Shown piece by piece: positions 12,227 through 25,039 of a DNA stretch of 64,000 nt. A model generated the notes under the pieces. That model had not been told where the DNA came from and did not search any database. It saw nothing but the letters and a program-made list of their open reading frames with translations. The stretch is from positions 1,281,501 through 1,345,500 of the forward strand of contig NC_135795.1 of NCBI RefSeq assembly GCF_051106095.1, written 5' to 3'. The position numbers were made by a program, and so were the translations under genes. The stretch comes from Pogona vitticeps (taxonomy: Eukaryota; Chordata; Lepidosauria; Squamata; Agamidae). The stretch's first letter is position 1. Each line of letters begins with the position of its first letter.

Positions 12227-15200
12227 CTGGCGGGAAAAGAGCGGAAGGACAAAGACAGTGAATGCAGGTTCCCCCTCAAACAGGAAAGCACCAGAACAGC
12301 TGCAATGTGGGCGTGAAAGGAGAATGTATGTTTTCATGACTGTTTTCCTCTTTTCTTCTTACAGTGGTGCCTCGATAGACAATGATAATCCGTTCCACTG
12401 AAATTGCTGTTTAGCGAAATCATTGTCTAGCGAAAAGCATTTCTCCATTAGAATGCATTGAAACCTGTTTAATGCATTCCAATGGGGAAGAATCGTTGTT
12501 GTCTAGCGAAGATCGGCCATAGGAAAGCCGCCTTGCGAACCATCGATCAGCTGTTTAAATTGCTGTCTTGCGAAGCTTAGGTCCCAAAAACACCCATTTT
12601 GAAAGCGCGGAGGGAGCTGTCAAAATCGTCGTCTAGCGAAAACCGGTTTGCGAAGCAGGGACCAAACATTGTCCAGCGAAATTCCCCCATAGGAATCACT
12701 GTTTTGCGAATCACTATAGCGATCGCAAAAAGTCAATGTCTAGCAAAAAAAAACCTGTCATGCGGGGTAACTGTCTAGCGAGGCACCACTGTATTTGACT
12801 ATTTACGTAGCTAGTGAATTTTTAAAAAGTATTTATGAATGCCAGAGGGAGATTCGGTCTCGTCTGATCCTTCTGGCTTCACCAAAGACCTGGCAGAAAT
12901 GGACAAAAACGATCCCAGAAAATAAGAAGCGGAGAGCAAGATAAAAACCAACAATGGCCACGAAACCTGCTTTGTCCAAGCCAACTATGGCATTGTCATG
13001 TCTTCCAGCAATGACACAACCCAGTCATCATGGTACCAGATGAGATGCTACCTTGAGCCGCAGTGTCTTTCTATTCATCTCCCACATGGCAAGGTCCGGG
13101 AGTCAGGCTCCGTGGATGAGAGGGAGCCTCCCTGATAAACCTATAGCCCACAGCCAGGGCCATTCCCTGGTCCAAACCAGCTCACCGCTGAGGCTGGAAG
13201 CTGTAAAAAATTCTCTTCTCCACCTTCCTCTGCCCACTGGTGAGCTCTGGAAACAATAAAAAGGTGTGCCATCCATCTAGACTAGAGCGCACTGCATGGT
13301 CGACAGCCCGAGAACCCTCGGAAAGGCCTTCTGCTCTCCGTCAAATCTGCTTTTCTGCTTCGCCATGCGCAGGACGGATCCAAAGCGTCGTCAAGAGGCT
13401 GCATGGCTCGACCCAGGAACGTTGCGTGAAACCGCCTTCCTAAATCCCATCCTAGCCGAGGGAGAAGGGGGGAGCTCAAACCCAACCCATCAACTTGGAT
13501 AAAAAGATCTGCTCCTCCAGAGAGGAAAAAAAATTGTGTTTTTTAAAAATGGTATACTTATTGATCTTTCCTTTAATATTGCCTACTTATGATGTAAGAC
13601 GCCTCTTTATTCATTGTCCGTAGTTTTAAATATGGTATTTTAATGATGTTAACCACTGTTGAACACTCATTACTTTCAGCTTTAAATACTGTTGTGGTAA
13701 CCTGCATTGGGTCCTTTTTCATGGAGAAAGGTGGGGTAAAAATATTTTAAATGAATACATAAATAAATAGATTTTTGAGGACTCCTTCCCCCAGGACCAA
13801 AGGCACTTTCTCCGTTCCTGCTCTTTTCTCCCTCTGTGGTTACCTGGCAGACACCATGCCACCTGCCAGAAGCCAAGATGGGGCAGGGGTGTGGGGGGCT
13901 CTGCCCCATCTTCAACCCCTCCCTTCCCTTTGTCCTTCTGTGTTGCTTCTTTTCATTGCAAGCGTAGAATTTCTGCCCTGTTATAACATCTCGTATCCGG
14001 TGGCTCTGGGTGCCCTTTGGCCTGACGGGTGAAGTAGAAAAGAATTTTGAAAATTAAATCACATCCAAACTCTTTTCGTACCCTAAGACCATTTCATTTC
14101 TCTGCACGTGGGACTGTATTTCCCCAACAGAATGATTCCTACTTCTGTATCGGTGATTTCAAAGAAAAAAAAAAGGAAACCATTTATATCATGGTGCTTT
14201 CTTGGGCAAAAACTCCCAAAATCCACAGGCAAACGTAATGTTTCTGTGCCATGCATCAGTGGCTCTGTCCACAGCGCCACCAATCTTATGAACCTCGTCA
14301 TCATTTGCATTAAATTTGACATGACCAAAATGAAATCTGAACTGTAAAACCAACTCGATGCCCCTTCCTCAAGGAGCGAAGTCTCTCCAGGACATATTTC
14401 GCATCCATGTCTCAACGCCAAGGGAAGGAAGCAAATCAAAGATGGGTGGAGAATCCCTGAAGGCTTTCTCTAAGAGGTGGGCTTGGCACAGCTGTCGCCC
14501 CCCCCCCCGCCAGCCAGGATGGTGCCTTCTTCTAGACATTTGTGACTACAGGACCCATCATTCCTAGCCATGGATCTGCCAGGAATGATGGAACGAGGCG
14601 AAGGACAGTTGTGGTCCAAAACACAAATTGAGACAATTTTAAGGGAGGATTTGATGAAGGAAGCAGAGATTATGTCAGGCGAGCAAGGGAGAACGGGCAG
14701 ATGTTTTTTTTAAGGGACAGGGAATTTTTGAGCAGGTGAACCCGGTAGAGGAAGGAACAACGTCAGAAGCTGGAGCATGAAGGGAAATAGAGGCAGGGTG
14801 TTGCGTTACACCAAAAAGACCACAGACATTCTTTTTAATCTTCTTAAACCAGCTCTATCCCTCTTAATCTCTCATCCTAGATTTCTAGCCGTCTTTTTGT
14901 TCTGAGTCATTTTTTCCCTCCCCCCCACCCTCACCTTCACCAGGCTACTTTAAAGTGAACGGATTTCGAAGTGTTTCAGACCCGGGCAGCTCCTTCCCAA
15001 AGTTTACAATCACAAAGCATGTTGGAGCAGCTCTGCATCAAGGGAACGATGACCTGGGGAGGTCAATCTTCTCACGTCACGAGCAAAAAATGTGTGCCAC
15101 CGCACACATCGCGCCCAGGTTAGGACGGGGCACTGCTTTATTTAAGAAGCTAAAGCACTGAATGGGTTCTCTGTGTCTTTCTTCACAACCCAGGGAGTCT

Positions 15201-16881
15201 TTCGGCACCTGCATTTTGTGTATATTTTGATCTTTAGAAGCCAACGACACGAGTGACACGGAGATGAAGGGAGCTTTCTTTCCCTCACTCAGATCTGGAG
15301 AGGAGGTTACTCATCTCCATCCTCTCACCCCCAGAGGCCTTGGGGCCCACCGTCCCCAATCCATGGGACCATTCAGGGAAGATGGGCAGTTTAGTTTGAT
15401 GCAGCGTGCAGTTGAGGGTCTTGTCCGTGGTTCCCCACCTTAGGCGAAGCGTCCCCCCATATATATTCAGCCGGGGGCTTTCCCTATGAAACTGGCCGGC
15501 TCTGTGCCTGAATCGACACATAACACACCCCTCCATGGCTCAGAAACCAAACCAAAACCAAACTCTTGGCTCCTGAGGTCGAGTCCAACCTGCTCATTTC
15601 GTGCCACAGGCGGCGGCCAAGAATAACTACAGAATAAACACTTTTCAATTATGCAGCTATCACGGTGATGACCCAGAGCTCTTCAAGGTGATTGAAGAAA
15701 TGACACACACAGAGAGAGAATGGTGGGGGGGAAAAACTTCAGGGGTGGGGTGAAATTCAGCTTCAGAGCCACGAAGGCAATTTGGGGGCCACCAGCCCTC
15801 CCTGGGCGACTCTTCTTCTGTCCAAAACTACGGTTCCCCAAAGCCTCTGGGAGTCACGTCTCCCCTTTTAAAATAGGGCCCGGCACCCTTGAACACTGCA
15901 AAAGTGTACGTTTCAAAACTGGGAGTGAAAACCTGTCCCCCTTGCTTGTGTTTCGGGGCTGCCTGAGCATCCCCTGAAGTTTCCTGGAGCAGCAGAACAA
16001 CCACCTGGTCAGGTGGACGCCCTTCCGAGACCCACACATCGATTGCACGTTTCGAGTCCAAAACACCGAGGATGGACATCGTCCCCTTCGTTGGCACATT
16101 GGGGTAATGCTTCGTGCCTCTGATGATAAAGCAAAAGCCCACAAAAGATTTAAAAGGCCACATGATTCTGATGTCCGAAGAAGTGGACAATGTTCCACGA
16201 AAGCTGACATTAAAAGATAGCCGTTAGTCATTAAGATGCTGCAGCGTCTTCTTCTTTTTCTGCTTTGGTTTTGCTTTCTGTCTCTTGCGGGCACGATCCT
16301 TTGTCTCCTCATCAGCAGCCCCTGCAACCCGACTTGCGTGATCGTGCTGTCTTGGATCGCGATGACCCATCACTGGACAACCCATCGGTGTACAAGGCAG
16401 CTTCTGAGATCCCCTGGGGCTCCCCGTAGAAAACTCTGTGCTTAACTTCCTTTGCAGCACAGGGACTAGAAGCATGCACCAAGGAGGAAAAAGTATAAGC
16501 TACAAAGGCAACCAACAAACAATAACAAAAACAGGGCAAAATCAAACACAAACACAGGGTTCAGACAAACAAAGCCAACTGTTGCCTACACTGTGTATGT
16601 TTTGCTCTATGTATCCAGACATTTCACGCCACAGGTCTGAAAAAAGCCACCCACAACATCTCACACTGCAATAAATGTGCCTCTCTTAAAAGATGCCACG
16701 GTACTTTCATTTCCCCTTCGTTTTGGGGCGCTGACCCTTTTTCCTTGCCCCTGAGTTAAATCGGCCCGAGGGCTCCCCGAGGCACGGCTCCCCGGCTGAA
16801 ACTCAAGCCTGCAGCCATGCTGTCTTCTCCTTCTTAGCCGATGTTGTTGTTCAAAGAAAGGGGGAGGGAAATGGCAGAAGC

Positions 16882-16917
<36 letters not shown>

Positions 16918-19674
16918 GAAAGGTCACAAAGGAAAGGCCGCTGCCTCGGCACCCCATAAAATGACGTGACCGTGGCAGGGAAATGAGGACCTAAAAGCCC
17001 CCCTCTGCTAATGCTTCCAGGCACCGCACACCCCTTCCCTGGTTTGCAAATTATTTCAGACCGTACCAAAGTGCTTCGGGTGAGCTCCTGAGCTGACTGC
17101 AGGCAACTCTCTCTCTCTCTCATTAATCCCACGAGCGGGTGCTCCAGCCGGCCGCCAGTTTCCATGGGCACTATTCATGTACATCATGTGCCGCTACCAT
17201 GACGCCCAGCCTGGGCACCCCCCCCCAGACAAGATGGCACCAAGCGGGGAGACACTCTGTGATGAACTGCAAATCCACCCTTCGAGAAGGTCACAAATTC
17301 GTAGTTCGCATACCTCCTCCGCCCTTTCCTATATTTTATTCCTTTTTCCCTAAACAGAAAACTCCTAAAGGATTCAGGGTCTGGTGGGAGTGGGTGGGGA
17401 TTGACCCACAGTTACTAGAGTTCCCAATGATTCTTCCTTCCCTCCTACGAACTTTAGGGAAAGCGTCCCGATGGGGAGAGATGTCAGACAGGAAAATGGG
17501 CTGCCCGAGCGAATGGGGGGGGGTGCTCTTTTGCTGGGGAATTTTAAAAAGAGGTTCCGTGACCATCTTTCTGAGATGTTTGAGGGCTGGGTTTGTGCAT
17601 TGGCAAGGGGGGATTCCTAGGTGATCCTTTTTGGAGAAGGACCCTTCTAACCCTATGATTCTGTGATTCACGACCAGCTCTTTGGAATCTACGGCGCCTG
17701 CCATTGTATTGCCTGCAGTAACACCGACGTGTCCAACTTAGGAGACACTGAAAAAGCACCAGGGAGACCCAAATAATAATAATAAAAAGCAACCCATCAA
17801 TCAACAGGTCTTAGTCAAAAGAGGAGACAGAGCGGCTCCCAGCTTGGCAGAGGCCGGCCCTTCCATCAAGGGGATGAGACGTTTGGCTTGCCGGCAGCCC
17901 ATCCCACTGGGGGGCTTCCTAACTCAGAGACAAGACAAGGAAAGAGGGAAGATCCGAGGAGGGCCTGGCAGAGAGGAGGGAAGAGAATGGAATGGACATT
18001 TCGCATCCAGATCCTAAGGACAGACCGAGTTGATGCCATGCCATGCTTTCCTGCGGGCATCTAAGATGCACAACATGGGTAGGTTACCAAACCACAAGAA
18101 TTTGGCCAGGAATTTTTCCCAGCTGCTTTCTCCCCTTCAGGGCACCCTCCTTGCCACGGCCAAGCCTGCTCTGCCCCAGAGAGTGCAGCAGCTGCTCAAA
18201 GGGAGACCAAGGCCAACCTCTGGGCACATCCCAGCTCTCCCGGCGAGCAGTAAAGGGGCTCTTCCACGCCTGCGTTATTCACTCCCATCCGGGGAAGAGC
18301 AGCAACAGCGACTCAGGAAGAAGGTTCCAGGAGGCCCACAACAAACAGGTCACACATGAGTGTGTCTCCAAGCCAGGAACAGATCAAATACTGCATCCCG
18401 TCTCACACAGAGACAAACACCAGACTTGCCAAGGAGCACCCGGTCAAGAGGGGCCGCCTCCTTCTCCGGCGACACCACCTGGGCTGAACCCCTTTGTTGG
18501 CAGCCACAGAGGCGAGGAGCCGGGACCGTCTTCTTCTTAGTGCATCAAGAACCAAGAAATTTTTCTGCCTGAGGCTGCCGAGGAGCTACCCCCCCCCAAG
18601 AAAAAAAGTCACAGTGCCACGAAAACCAGCCGAATTATTTGGGCACACAGGTGACAGTGCCACCTACGTCCCTCTCTCTCCATCCCCGGGCAACAAAGAA
18701 GGAAAGCATCGAGATCTTCCAACGCAGCCACCTGCTTCACCCTGGCAAACGGCAGGGCCGGCCAGTGCCATACTGGGAACCCTCCACCCTCTCAGGAGCC
18801 CAGCCCAGCCCGTGGGCACCTGCGATGCCCCTCAAAGCCCTCTCCAGGCATTCACTGTTCAAAGAACCAGAGGGGCAGCACTGGATCCAGGGCTGTCCCA
18901 ACACATTTTGCTGCCTGAGGCAGGGGGGAAAAAACACCCAGGCAAGCCTCCCCCTACGCCCCCCCTCTCAGGAAACCAAGGTGCCCCATAGGCCAACTTC
19001 TTCTGCCAGGTCAGGCTGAACACCCGGCCAGCACCTCTTCCTCTCCGGGAGGCGGTGGGGGTTGGAGTCTTTTAAGAAACCACAGTCAACCGTTTCCAGT
19101 CCGGTCTCAAGCCATGTATCTTGCCCTTCCAGGCGCCTTGCTCCGCTTTAGGGACCGGCGGGCCCCGAGGAGGCCAACCGGCGCTCGCCCGGCCTCTGCC
19201 GCAGGCCAGCAGCGGCTCTGGCCGCGCCAAGGGGGCTCCCGAGATAGACTGCCTTGCAAGCGGGAGGCTCGACGGAGCCCTCCCCCGCGCTTCCCCAGGG
19301 GCCACCCTCCCTCTCCTCCCAGCCCGGCCGCGCTCGCTCCCCTCTGCCCGCCGCTGGAGGCTCGTCGAGGGGGGGGGGGCACCGACCTGGTGGTGGGTCT
19401 CCTTCTCCACGTTGACGCCGTTGACCTCGACGACGCGGTCTCCGGCCCGCAGCCCGGCCGCCTCGGCCGGCGAGTCCGGCTCCACTTTGCGGATGAACTG
19501 CCCGCTCTTGCCCTTCTCGCCGTGCAGGTGGAAGCCGTAGCCGGTCTCGCCCTTGCGCATCGGGCAGAGGCGCGGCCGGCGGCGCGACAGGCTCCCGGAG
19601 GGACCCCCGCCGCCGCCCCCCGCCGCCCCCGCCCCGGGGCCCGGGCCCGATCCGGCCTCCTGCTCCTTGGCCAT
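11966..19674 (-). CDS. NHERF2: NHERF2 (SLC9A3R2), 5' part: exons 1 and 2
   Basis: This is the start of Na+/H+ exchanger regulatory factor 2, a two-PDZ scaffold under the apical membrane that links transporters such as NHE3 to ezrin. Two coding exons are visible, giving residues 1-183. They encode PDZ1 (about residues 34-118) with its GYGF carboxylate-binding loop and HLHGEKG segment, followed by the inter-PDZ linker. The string LTCTEEM after PDZ1 and the VVQRIKAVE helix point to NHERF2 rather than NHERF1. Exon 1 ends at CAG and exon 2 starts at GTCGTG, both phase 0, so the join reads ETHHQ-VVQRI as in the family. PDZ2 and the ezrin-binding tail are not found in positions 1-11965, so intron 2 is longer than 11.9 kb. 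The paralogues NHERF1 and PDZK1 fit less well. Confidence 0.95.
12360..12793 (-). mobile_element. TA-flanked MITE, family A, copy 2
   Basis: About 434 bp. Its reverse complement matches the element at 4961-5390 along its full length with scattered differences. Ends are TACAGTGGTGCCTCGATAGA and AGCGAGGCACCACTGTA. It lies in NHERF2 intron 1, 133 bp upstream of exon 2. Confidence 0.86.
13545..13770 (+). mobile_element. LINE 3' tail, opposite orientation
   Basis: AT-rich tail ending GAGAAAGGTGGGGTAAAAAT and an ATAAATAAATAG terminus. Confidence 0.55.
16889..16914. repeat. GA microsatellite
   Basis: About 13 GA units in NHERF2 intron 1. Similar short GA runs lie at 46698-46719 and 33866-33881. 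Confidence 0.9.
17440..17668 (+). mobile_element. CR1-like LINE 3' end
   Basis: The stretch ends CCCTTCTAACCCTATGATTC TGTGATTC, the short octamer terminus typical of CR1 elements, preceded by a diverged 3' UTR. Confidence 0.65.
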
Positions 19675-20260
19675 GACCGGCAGCAGCGCCGGAGCCGCCT
19701 GTCCGCCTGTCCGCCTGCCTGCTCTGCCTGCCTGCCTGCCTGCGCGCTGCGCCCGGAGCGCTTCCGACGGCCGGCCACCGCCAGAGCCAGAGCCGGAGCG
19801 AGAGCCAGGCAGGGAGGGAGGGAGGGAGCGAGGCCGGCCCCGAGGCGGTGCCAACCGGGCAGGACGAGCCGGGCGGCGCCCGAGCCTCTGCCTCCTTCTC
19901 CGCCTCCTTCTCCGCCTCCTCCGTCAGCCTCCCCGCCGGAATCTTCCAGCGCTCTGGAGCTTCTTGGGGGGTGTGGGGGGGTTTCCTCTTCTCGGGTGAC
20001 GGAGCCCCGGCGGCGGCGGCGGCGGCCGGGAAGGAGGTTTTCCCTTTCCTCTCCTTTCCTTTCCGCGCTTCGGCGGAGGGAGGCGAAAAGGGGAAGGGGC
20101 TTGGTGGGAGGGGAGAGGGAGGGCGCCGGAGGAGGGGAGCCCCAGGGTCCCTCGAAAGCCCGGCCGCTGCGGTGCAAATGGGGGCGGGGGCGGGGGAGGA
20201 GAAAGAAGCAGCGGCGCGTCTCTGGGCATGGGCAGAGCGCTCCTCCCTCTCCATGCTGGC
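19110..20260 (-). promoter_or_regulatory. NHERF2: CpG island and promoter of NHERF2
   Basis: The block is extremely GC- and CpG-rich and surrounds exon 1. Upstream of the ATG are CCG/CGG runs (around 20010) and tandem GGGGGCGGGGGCGGGG Sp1-type sites near 20178-20195. No TATA box is obvious, which suits a CpG-island promoter. Long open frames on both strands here come from base composition. Confidence 0.85.
19387..19674 (-). CDS. NHERF2: NHERF2 coding exon 1 (residues 1-96)
   Basis: The start codon at 19674 was chosen because the reading frame then gives MAKEQEAG, a Gly/Pro-rich run, and [18 protein letters not shown], which aligns with the MAAPEPLRPRLC start of mammalian NHERF2. An in-frame ATG further upstream (19854) would add a low-complexity leader and is less likely. 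The exon carries the first three strands of PDZ1 and ends in a CAG/GTCGGT donor, phase 0. The N-terminal extension before PDZ1 is about 33 residues, longer than I recall for mammals, and is Gly-rich, matching the local GC content. Confidence 0.94.
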
Positions 20261-20714
20261 GTTCAGGTCTAAGACCAGCCGGGGCGGTGGAGGGGTTGAA
20301 GGGGAACGACGAGGGCGCCAGTTCCCACCTGAAGGGGACAGTAGGTGCCTGCTCTCAGCCTGTCCTACCCACCAGGGTTGTTGGGAAGGTTCCTTGGGGA
20401 AGGGGAAGAGCCTTTTAGTCTGTCCCCTCCCCCCCCCCCAGAGCCCTTTAGGGGAAAAGGGTTATGAAACCATGGAAGTGCCTCTGAAACGAGCCTGCTG
20501 GACTTCCATCATCCTACCTGCCTCTGGTTTTGTCCTTGCTGTTTATTTCTACCCAGCGTCTCCTCCTATCAGCACAAGGTGGTCTCCGTGGCTCTCCTCC
20601 TTCGCCCATGATGCCCATCCCCCACCCCCCTGGGACAGGCCTCAGTTTCCCCCAGTGCTCGTCTGTGTTTCACTCTGTACACCAGAATCTTCCTCCTCTC
20701 TCCCAGTTGGGCTA

Positions 20715-20880
20715 AAGGTACATAATAAGCATCTGACAACCGCAGAGTTGGAAGAGGGACCCTGTGGGTCATCCAGTCCAGCCCCAGTCAAGGAAGCGCG
20801 GGGAGCGGGGAATTCGAACTCCCAACCTCTGTCTCCACAGCTACAGACCTAGCCCCATGAGCTACCCAGCAGTTCTACAT
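20715..20880 (-). mobile_element. CR1-like 3' fragment (antisense)
   Basis: GTTGGAAGAGGGACCCTGTG GGTCATCCAGTCCAGCCCC is the reverse of the CR1 3' consensus. Similar fragments are at 7565-7690, 28170-28290, 39255-39320 and 43205-43320. Confidence 0.6.
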
Positions 20881-23740
20881 GAGGCCACACCAATCAGGGG
20901 GGCACCCCGGTTATGCCCACGGGGCACAAGCTACCATGTAGTTCTCCCATGCAAGATGGACGCCTTTGTGCAGGAGAGTTTCCCGCTCCCTGGCCGGTGC
21001 CTCCTTCTTGGCGAGTAAGTAGCCCGTCTCCAGTCACCTTGACCTGACGCTCAGCATCTACCAGCCCTCCTTCCAAATTATGCTCAGGTAGGTGTGAAGG
21101 GTTTTTGAGCATCCTGGCCCTTTTCTGTACTCCTGCTTGTGGGAAGAGTGCCCTGCCGAGACCTGCTTTTGTTCCCCCCGCGGAACACCATAGCAGCAAA
21201 ATTAAGGCTTCGGCGAGAGTCCCCGCTGCTTTTTGCCTTTTCAGGCAGAGTGCCTTTGATTCCGAGAAAATGAACAGCACTCTCCTTTCGGGAAAATGTG
21301 CAAAGCAGAAAAGGTAGGGGTGTGAACTCTGTGTTACTTCTGTAATTGTTTCCCCAGATTCCGGAGGCAGCTTTCCTTACCACTTGCTGCTGTGATGCAA
21401 AAGAAGGTGATTCAGGACTAATTTCACACCAGGCCCCCTAGAAACCAACAAGGTCTGCCATTGGGGATCTAGACCCCCCTCTCCAGCTGCATCTGGGAGG
21501 CAGCATCTGCTCACCCCTGATCTATAGGGACAGGCGGTGGCTCTCCAAGTACCTGGATTGGAAAGGGTTTCTTTGCCAGCCCTATCCACAGAGGTCAGAA
21601 ATCGAACTCGAGACCCTTCGCACACAGAGCAGGTGCTCTATGATGGGGTTACTCTCTGGGCCCAAAGAAGGTCAAGGAAACCTTAATAATAGCAACCATC
21701 AGGACCATTCTGGCTTACGGCAGCCCTTTGCAGAGTTTTCCAGGTAGAAAGTACTCCGAAGCCGTTTCCCCTCCCCTTCTTCCGGGGTGTAGCCCTGGGA
21801 CTGCGCAGCTTGCTCAAGGCCACCCAGGCTGGCTCTTCTCCCAGGAAACAAAGTAGTGAAACGAATTCCCGACCTCTGGCTCCATAGCTGGAGACCTCAA
21901 CCACTGAGCTGTTCAGTCACCTCCATACCCATGTTCCCTTTAAATCCTGGACCAAGGATGTAGCAAAGTGGAGACCCAGAACTTCAGTTAAAGAAGGGGG
22001 GAAAATCCACACCTTCCTTTCCGTTCATCCTTTGAACCGATCACGGGTTTGAGCTTTCACCCTTTCTGACATAGCCCAAGACCGCAGCGGAAAATGGCAA
22101 GCTCAAGCCATTTCTCCCGGAAAAAGTACTAAAACTTTAAAGAAAGTTTACGGGCTCCCTTTTGAAGGATGAGAAGACCATTTGGTTTGCAAGGAAACGA
22201 AGGCAACCTCGGCCCAACCTGTGTGTCCCTCTCTTAGTACACCCAGAGGCAGGACAACTGTGAAAATATGGAATTTCTAGGGCAGCTTTTGTAGGGCCAT
22301 CCAGGTTAATTTTTTCTCACTACCCTTGGGAGACTTTCGGACATTATGATCTTTGCTGGAGGGCTGCTTTTCACCCGGCTCTGATCCCTGATTATGCTTC
22401 CGCATGACGTGCACTTGACTTCACCTTTCCTTCGCCGGATGCCATTATTATTCCAAAATGCACGGAACATGTATAGCGGTGACCTCGTGGCTCAAGTCCT
22501 CGGTTGTAAGGATAATAACGAGTGGGAGAGAAATCTGGAGCTCTTCGAGGAAGAAAAGTTAAATACCAATGTGGTCCTTAGAAGTCCTCTCTGCAGTTGT
22601 GTGTGCTATTAGGATTGTTTGGGCTGCCAAGCCAGGGAACCTGCAAGGTTAAGTTGCAAAACCTGCAATTTCTTTGAATTTGGCTATGAGTTTTTACTCT
22701 TTTCACAGAGGCCTCTGCGTTTCTTGATGGTCTCCCCGGCTGTGCTGACGATCCTGATGCCAGGGGGCTGTGTGCTGAGCAACTGAGCACCCTACACTTC
22801 GGAAGCATCATCTTTTCCCTCCTGCCAGCTGATGGCCCCAGGGCAAAACAGGACCCTCTGTCTGAAAGTGAATCCTGTGGCCATCTCAGCAGCAACACAG
22901 AGGCTGCCCAAGACTCCCCCTCCGGGCACCATGACAGCCCAAAAGCAAAGTAGCAGCGCCCCCTGCCGACCATAGGGCTGACGTTTTTCCTTCGGGTTTC
23001 CCCCGCCCCCCAGTGGCTGCTGCTATTCAGATGCTTTGGACTACAACTCCCAGCATTCCCAGCCAATGGCCCTACTAGGGCTGGGACCCATGGGATCTGA
23101 AGTCCAAAACATCTGGAGGATGGGTTGCTCCATTCCCAACTGTATACTCCCTGCCTGATGAATGAATGAACATTAAAACACCTTACCATGCCAATCTATA
23201 ATACATTGATCTTCCTTCTTTTTCGGATGACAAGTTCCAGTCTCTCCAAGGCAGCCTTGGTCACTGGGCCTGCGAGCTAGGGGTGCTAGGGATGCCCCTC
23301 CCCAAAATAGCCTCCGATCTCTGGCTACAAATCCCAGGTGTTAATGTAACAAGACGGGTTAAAAGAATCTCAGTGCCCGTTCTTTTCTCGGCTGCTGACC
23401 CAGCTCTGATCCGAGTGCATCAACTTCTTGGCGGTGTTATCCTGGCCTTTTGGCTTTCGGTTACTACAGCAGAGAGGAACCTCTGGACCACAGGCTGGTT
23501 GCACCCCACACAGCCTTCACATCCCGGATGAGCTTGTCTGGACATCATGCTTCCTGGACAGAGTCTAGGTAGGCAGGCTAGAAGGAGGGGAGAAATGTTT
23601 CGGTCTAGCCAAGGAGAGCCCAAGAAGCCGGTCTAAACATTAGATGTCCGTAGGGAGTCAACAGCAAGAGTTAGGAAATACAGAAGGCAAGAAGAGGAGA
23701 GAAAACATCCAATTCCCACCGTAAAGATTATATAGTTGAT

Positions 23741-23890
23741 GTCTCAGAATGAGTTATTGAGACTGTAAGTGCCAGTTAATGAAAATAAAAAGGTGGACTA
23801 ATAAACACAAAGATAAACTGCTTGGTGGAATCCCTGGGCTTCTGCTGCTCAGTCAGACGAATTTAACCAGAAATTCAAAACTCCGCAACC
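23741..23890 (+). repeat. Unrecognised dispersed repeat, copy 1
   Basis: Shares TAAGTGCCAGTTAATGA, GTGGA-TCCCTGG-like sequence and AGACGAATTTAACC with 52366-52510, both on the plus strand. Family not recognised. Confidence 0.6.
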
Positions 23891-24867
23891 ATCAAAACAA
23901 GCCGCATTCATTGGAGTTGCCTGCTGACCCATGGATGTTTTCTTGCGTTTAACACTGGAGATGGTTCAAATCTGGAAGGCCGGCTCTCAAGAGGAGCATT
24001 TGCTGAATCGCTGGATGTGTGCCTGCTTGTGGGCATTAAAATAAAGACACCGAGGATCCGAGAGGGGGGGTGGTGGTGTCCCTCCTTTGAGTCTCTCTTC
24101 CCTCATCAGACAGCCGTAGGGGCTCCGGGAAAGAGACAGGTCGGCAAGACAGATAGACGCAACTGCTTCACGCCCAGAGACTAATGGGTTTGTTCTGAGT
24201 GGGGTTCCTCTCTGCCAGCTGTCAAGGGTCACTCGTGGCAGCAGCCAGAAGCTTCCGGGAAGAGGGATCAGGGCGGGTGGCTGGGATTGAGTGTCCCGGC
24301 GGTACCTGCTGAGCTGAGCAAGAGGCGGTTGAGCCACGCTTGGGCTTCAGAGCGAAGGCTATGGCCCAGAGGGAGCCTGGGACAGCATCCTGGAATGGGC
24401 TGATTGGGGGCTCAGAGGGCCCGGGGGGGGCAAAGAACAGGAGATGAAAGACCTCCGCCCCTCCAGAACCCAAGCTCGCCACATCTCACACCTTGTGAAA
24501 TAACTTGTGTTTGTGATTGTGTCGTGGCCAGACTTCTTTTCCAAGTCTGACTTCTCAGGTGCGGAGCCAGGAAGGAAGGAATGGCGTGCCTGGAGGGATA
24601 ACGACGGAGGGGGTTGAAACCTGCTCATGGGTGTTGTGGGAAAGCAGGCGGTCTTTCTCCAGAAGGGTGTGATTGGCCCAGATCCTCGTGTATTTTAATT
24701 TTGTCAGCGGTGGTGCTGAGTGTGCTACGGAGACCCAGACTGCAGGCGCCTTGTAGGTTTTCCTACCTCGCAGGGCTGGCGGTACAGATAAATCCTTTGT
24801 CCCTGTTATAAAGCAGTTATAACCACCCAGAGTAGACCTTTGGTCTAGATGGGTGGGATAGAAATCT

Positions 24868-24868
<1 letters not shown>

Positions 24869-24909
<41 letters not shown>

Positions 24910-24998
24910 GAAGGAAGGAAGGAAGGAAGGAAGGAAGGAAGGAAGGAAGGAAGGAAGGAAGGAAGGAAGGAAGGAAGGAAGGAAGGAAGGAAGGAAGA
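24869..24998. repeat. Compound GTAA / GGAA microsatellite
   Basis: About ten GTAA units followed directly by about 22 GGAA units. It is attached to a LINE-like tail (GTAGACCTTTGGTCTAGATG) just upstream. Confidence 0.93.
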
Positions 24999-25039
24999 CG
25001 AATATTTTTTCTTGTGGAAGTGAATTGGACCATTCATAA

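Larger units (their letters stand above)
12227..19386 (-). other. NHERF2 intron 1
   Basis: The intron is 7.2 kb, bounded by GTCGGT at 19386 and CCGCCAG before 12226. It contains a MITE (12360-12793), a LINE tail (13545-13770), a GA run (16889-16914) and a CR1-like 3' end with its short ATTCTGTG-type terminus (17440-17668). No extra exon is supported. Confidence 0.8.

Noticed and set aside
19114-20418. 434-codon open frame on the plus strand opposite NHERF2 exon 1
   Set aside because: Its Arg/Pro/Ala-rich translation is what CpG-island DNA gives in several frames. No homology and no splice support; the real exon is on the minus strand.
24555-25037. Minus-strand frame with a repeated FLPS peptide
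   Set aside because: Translation of the GGAA/GTAA microsatellite.
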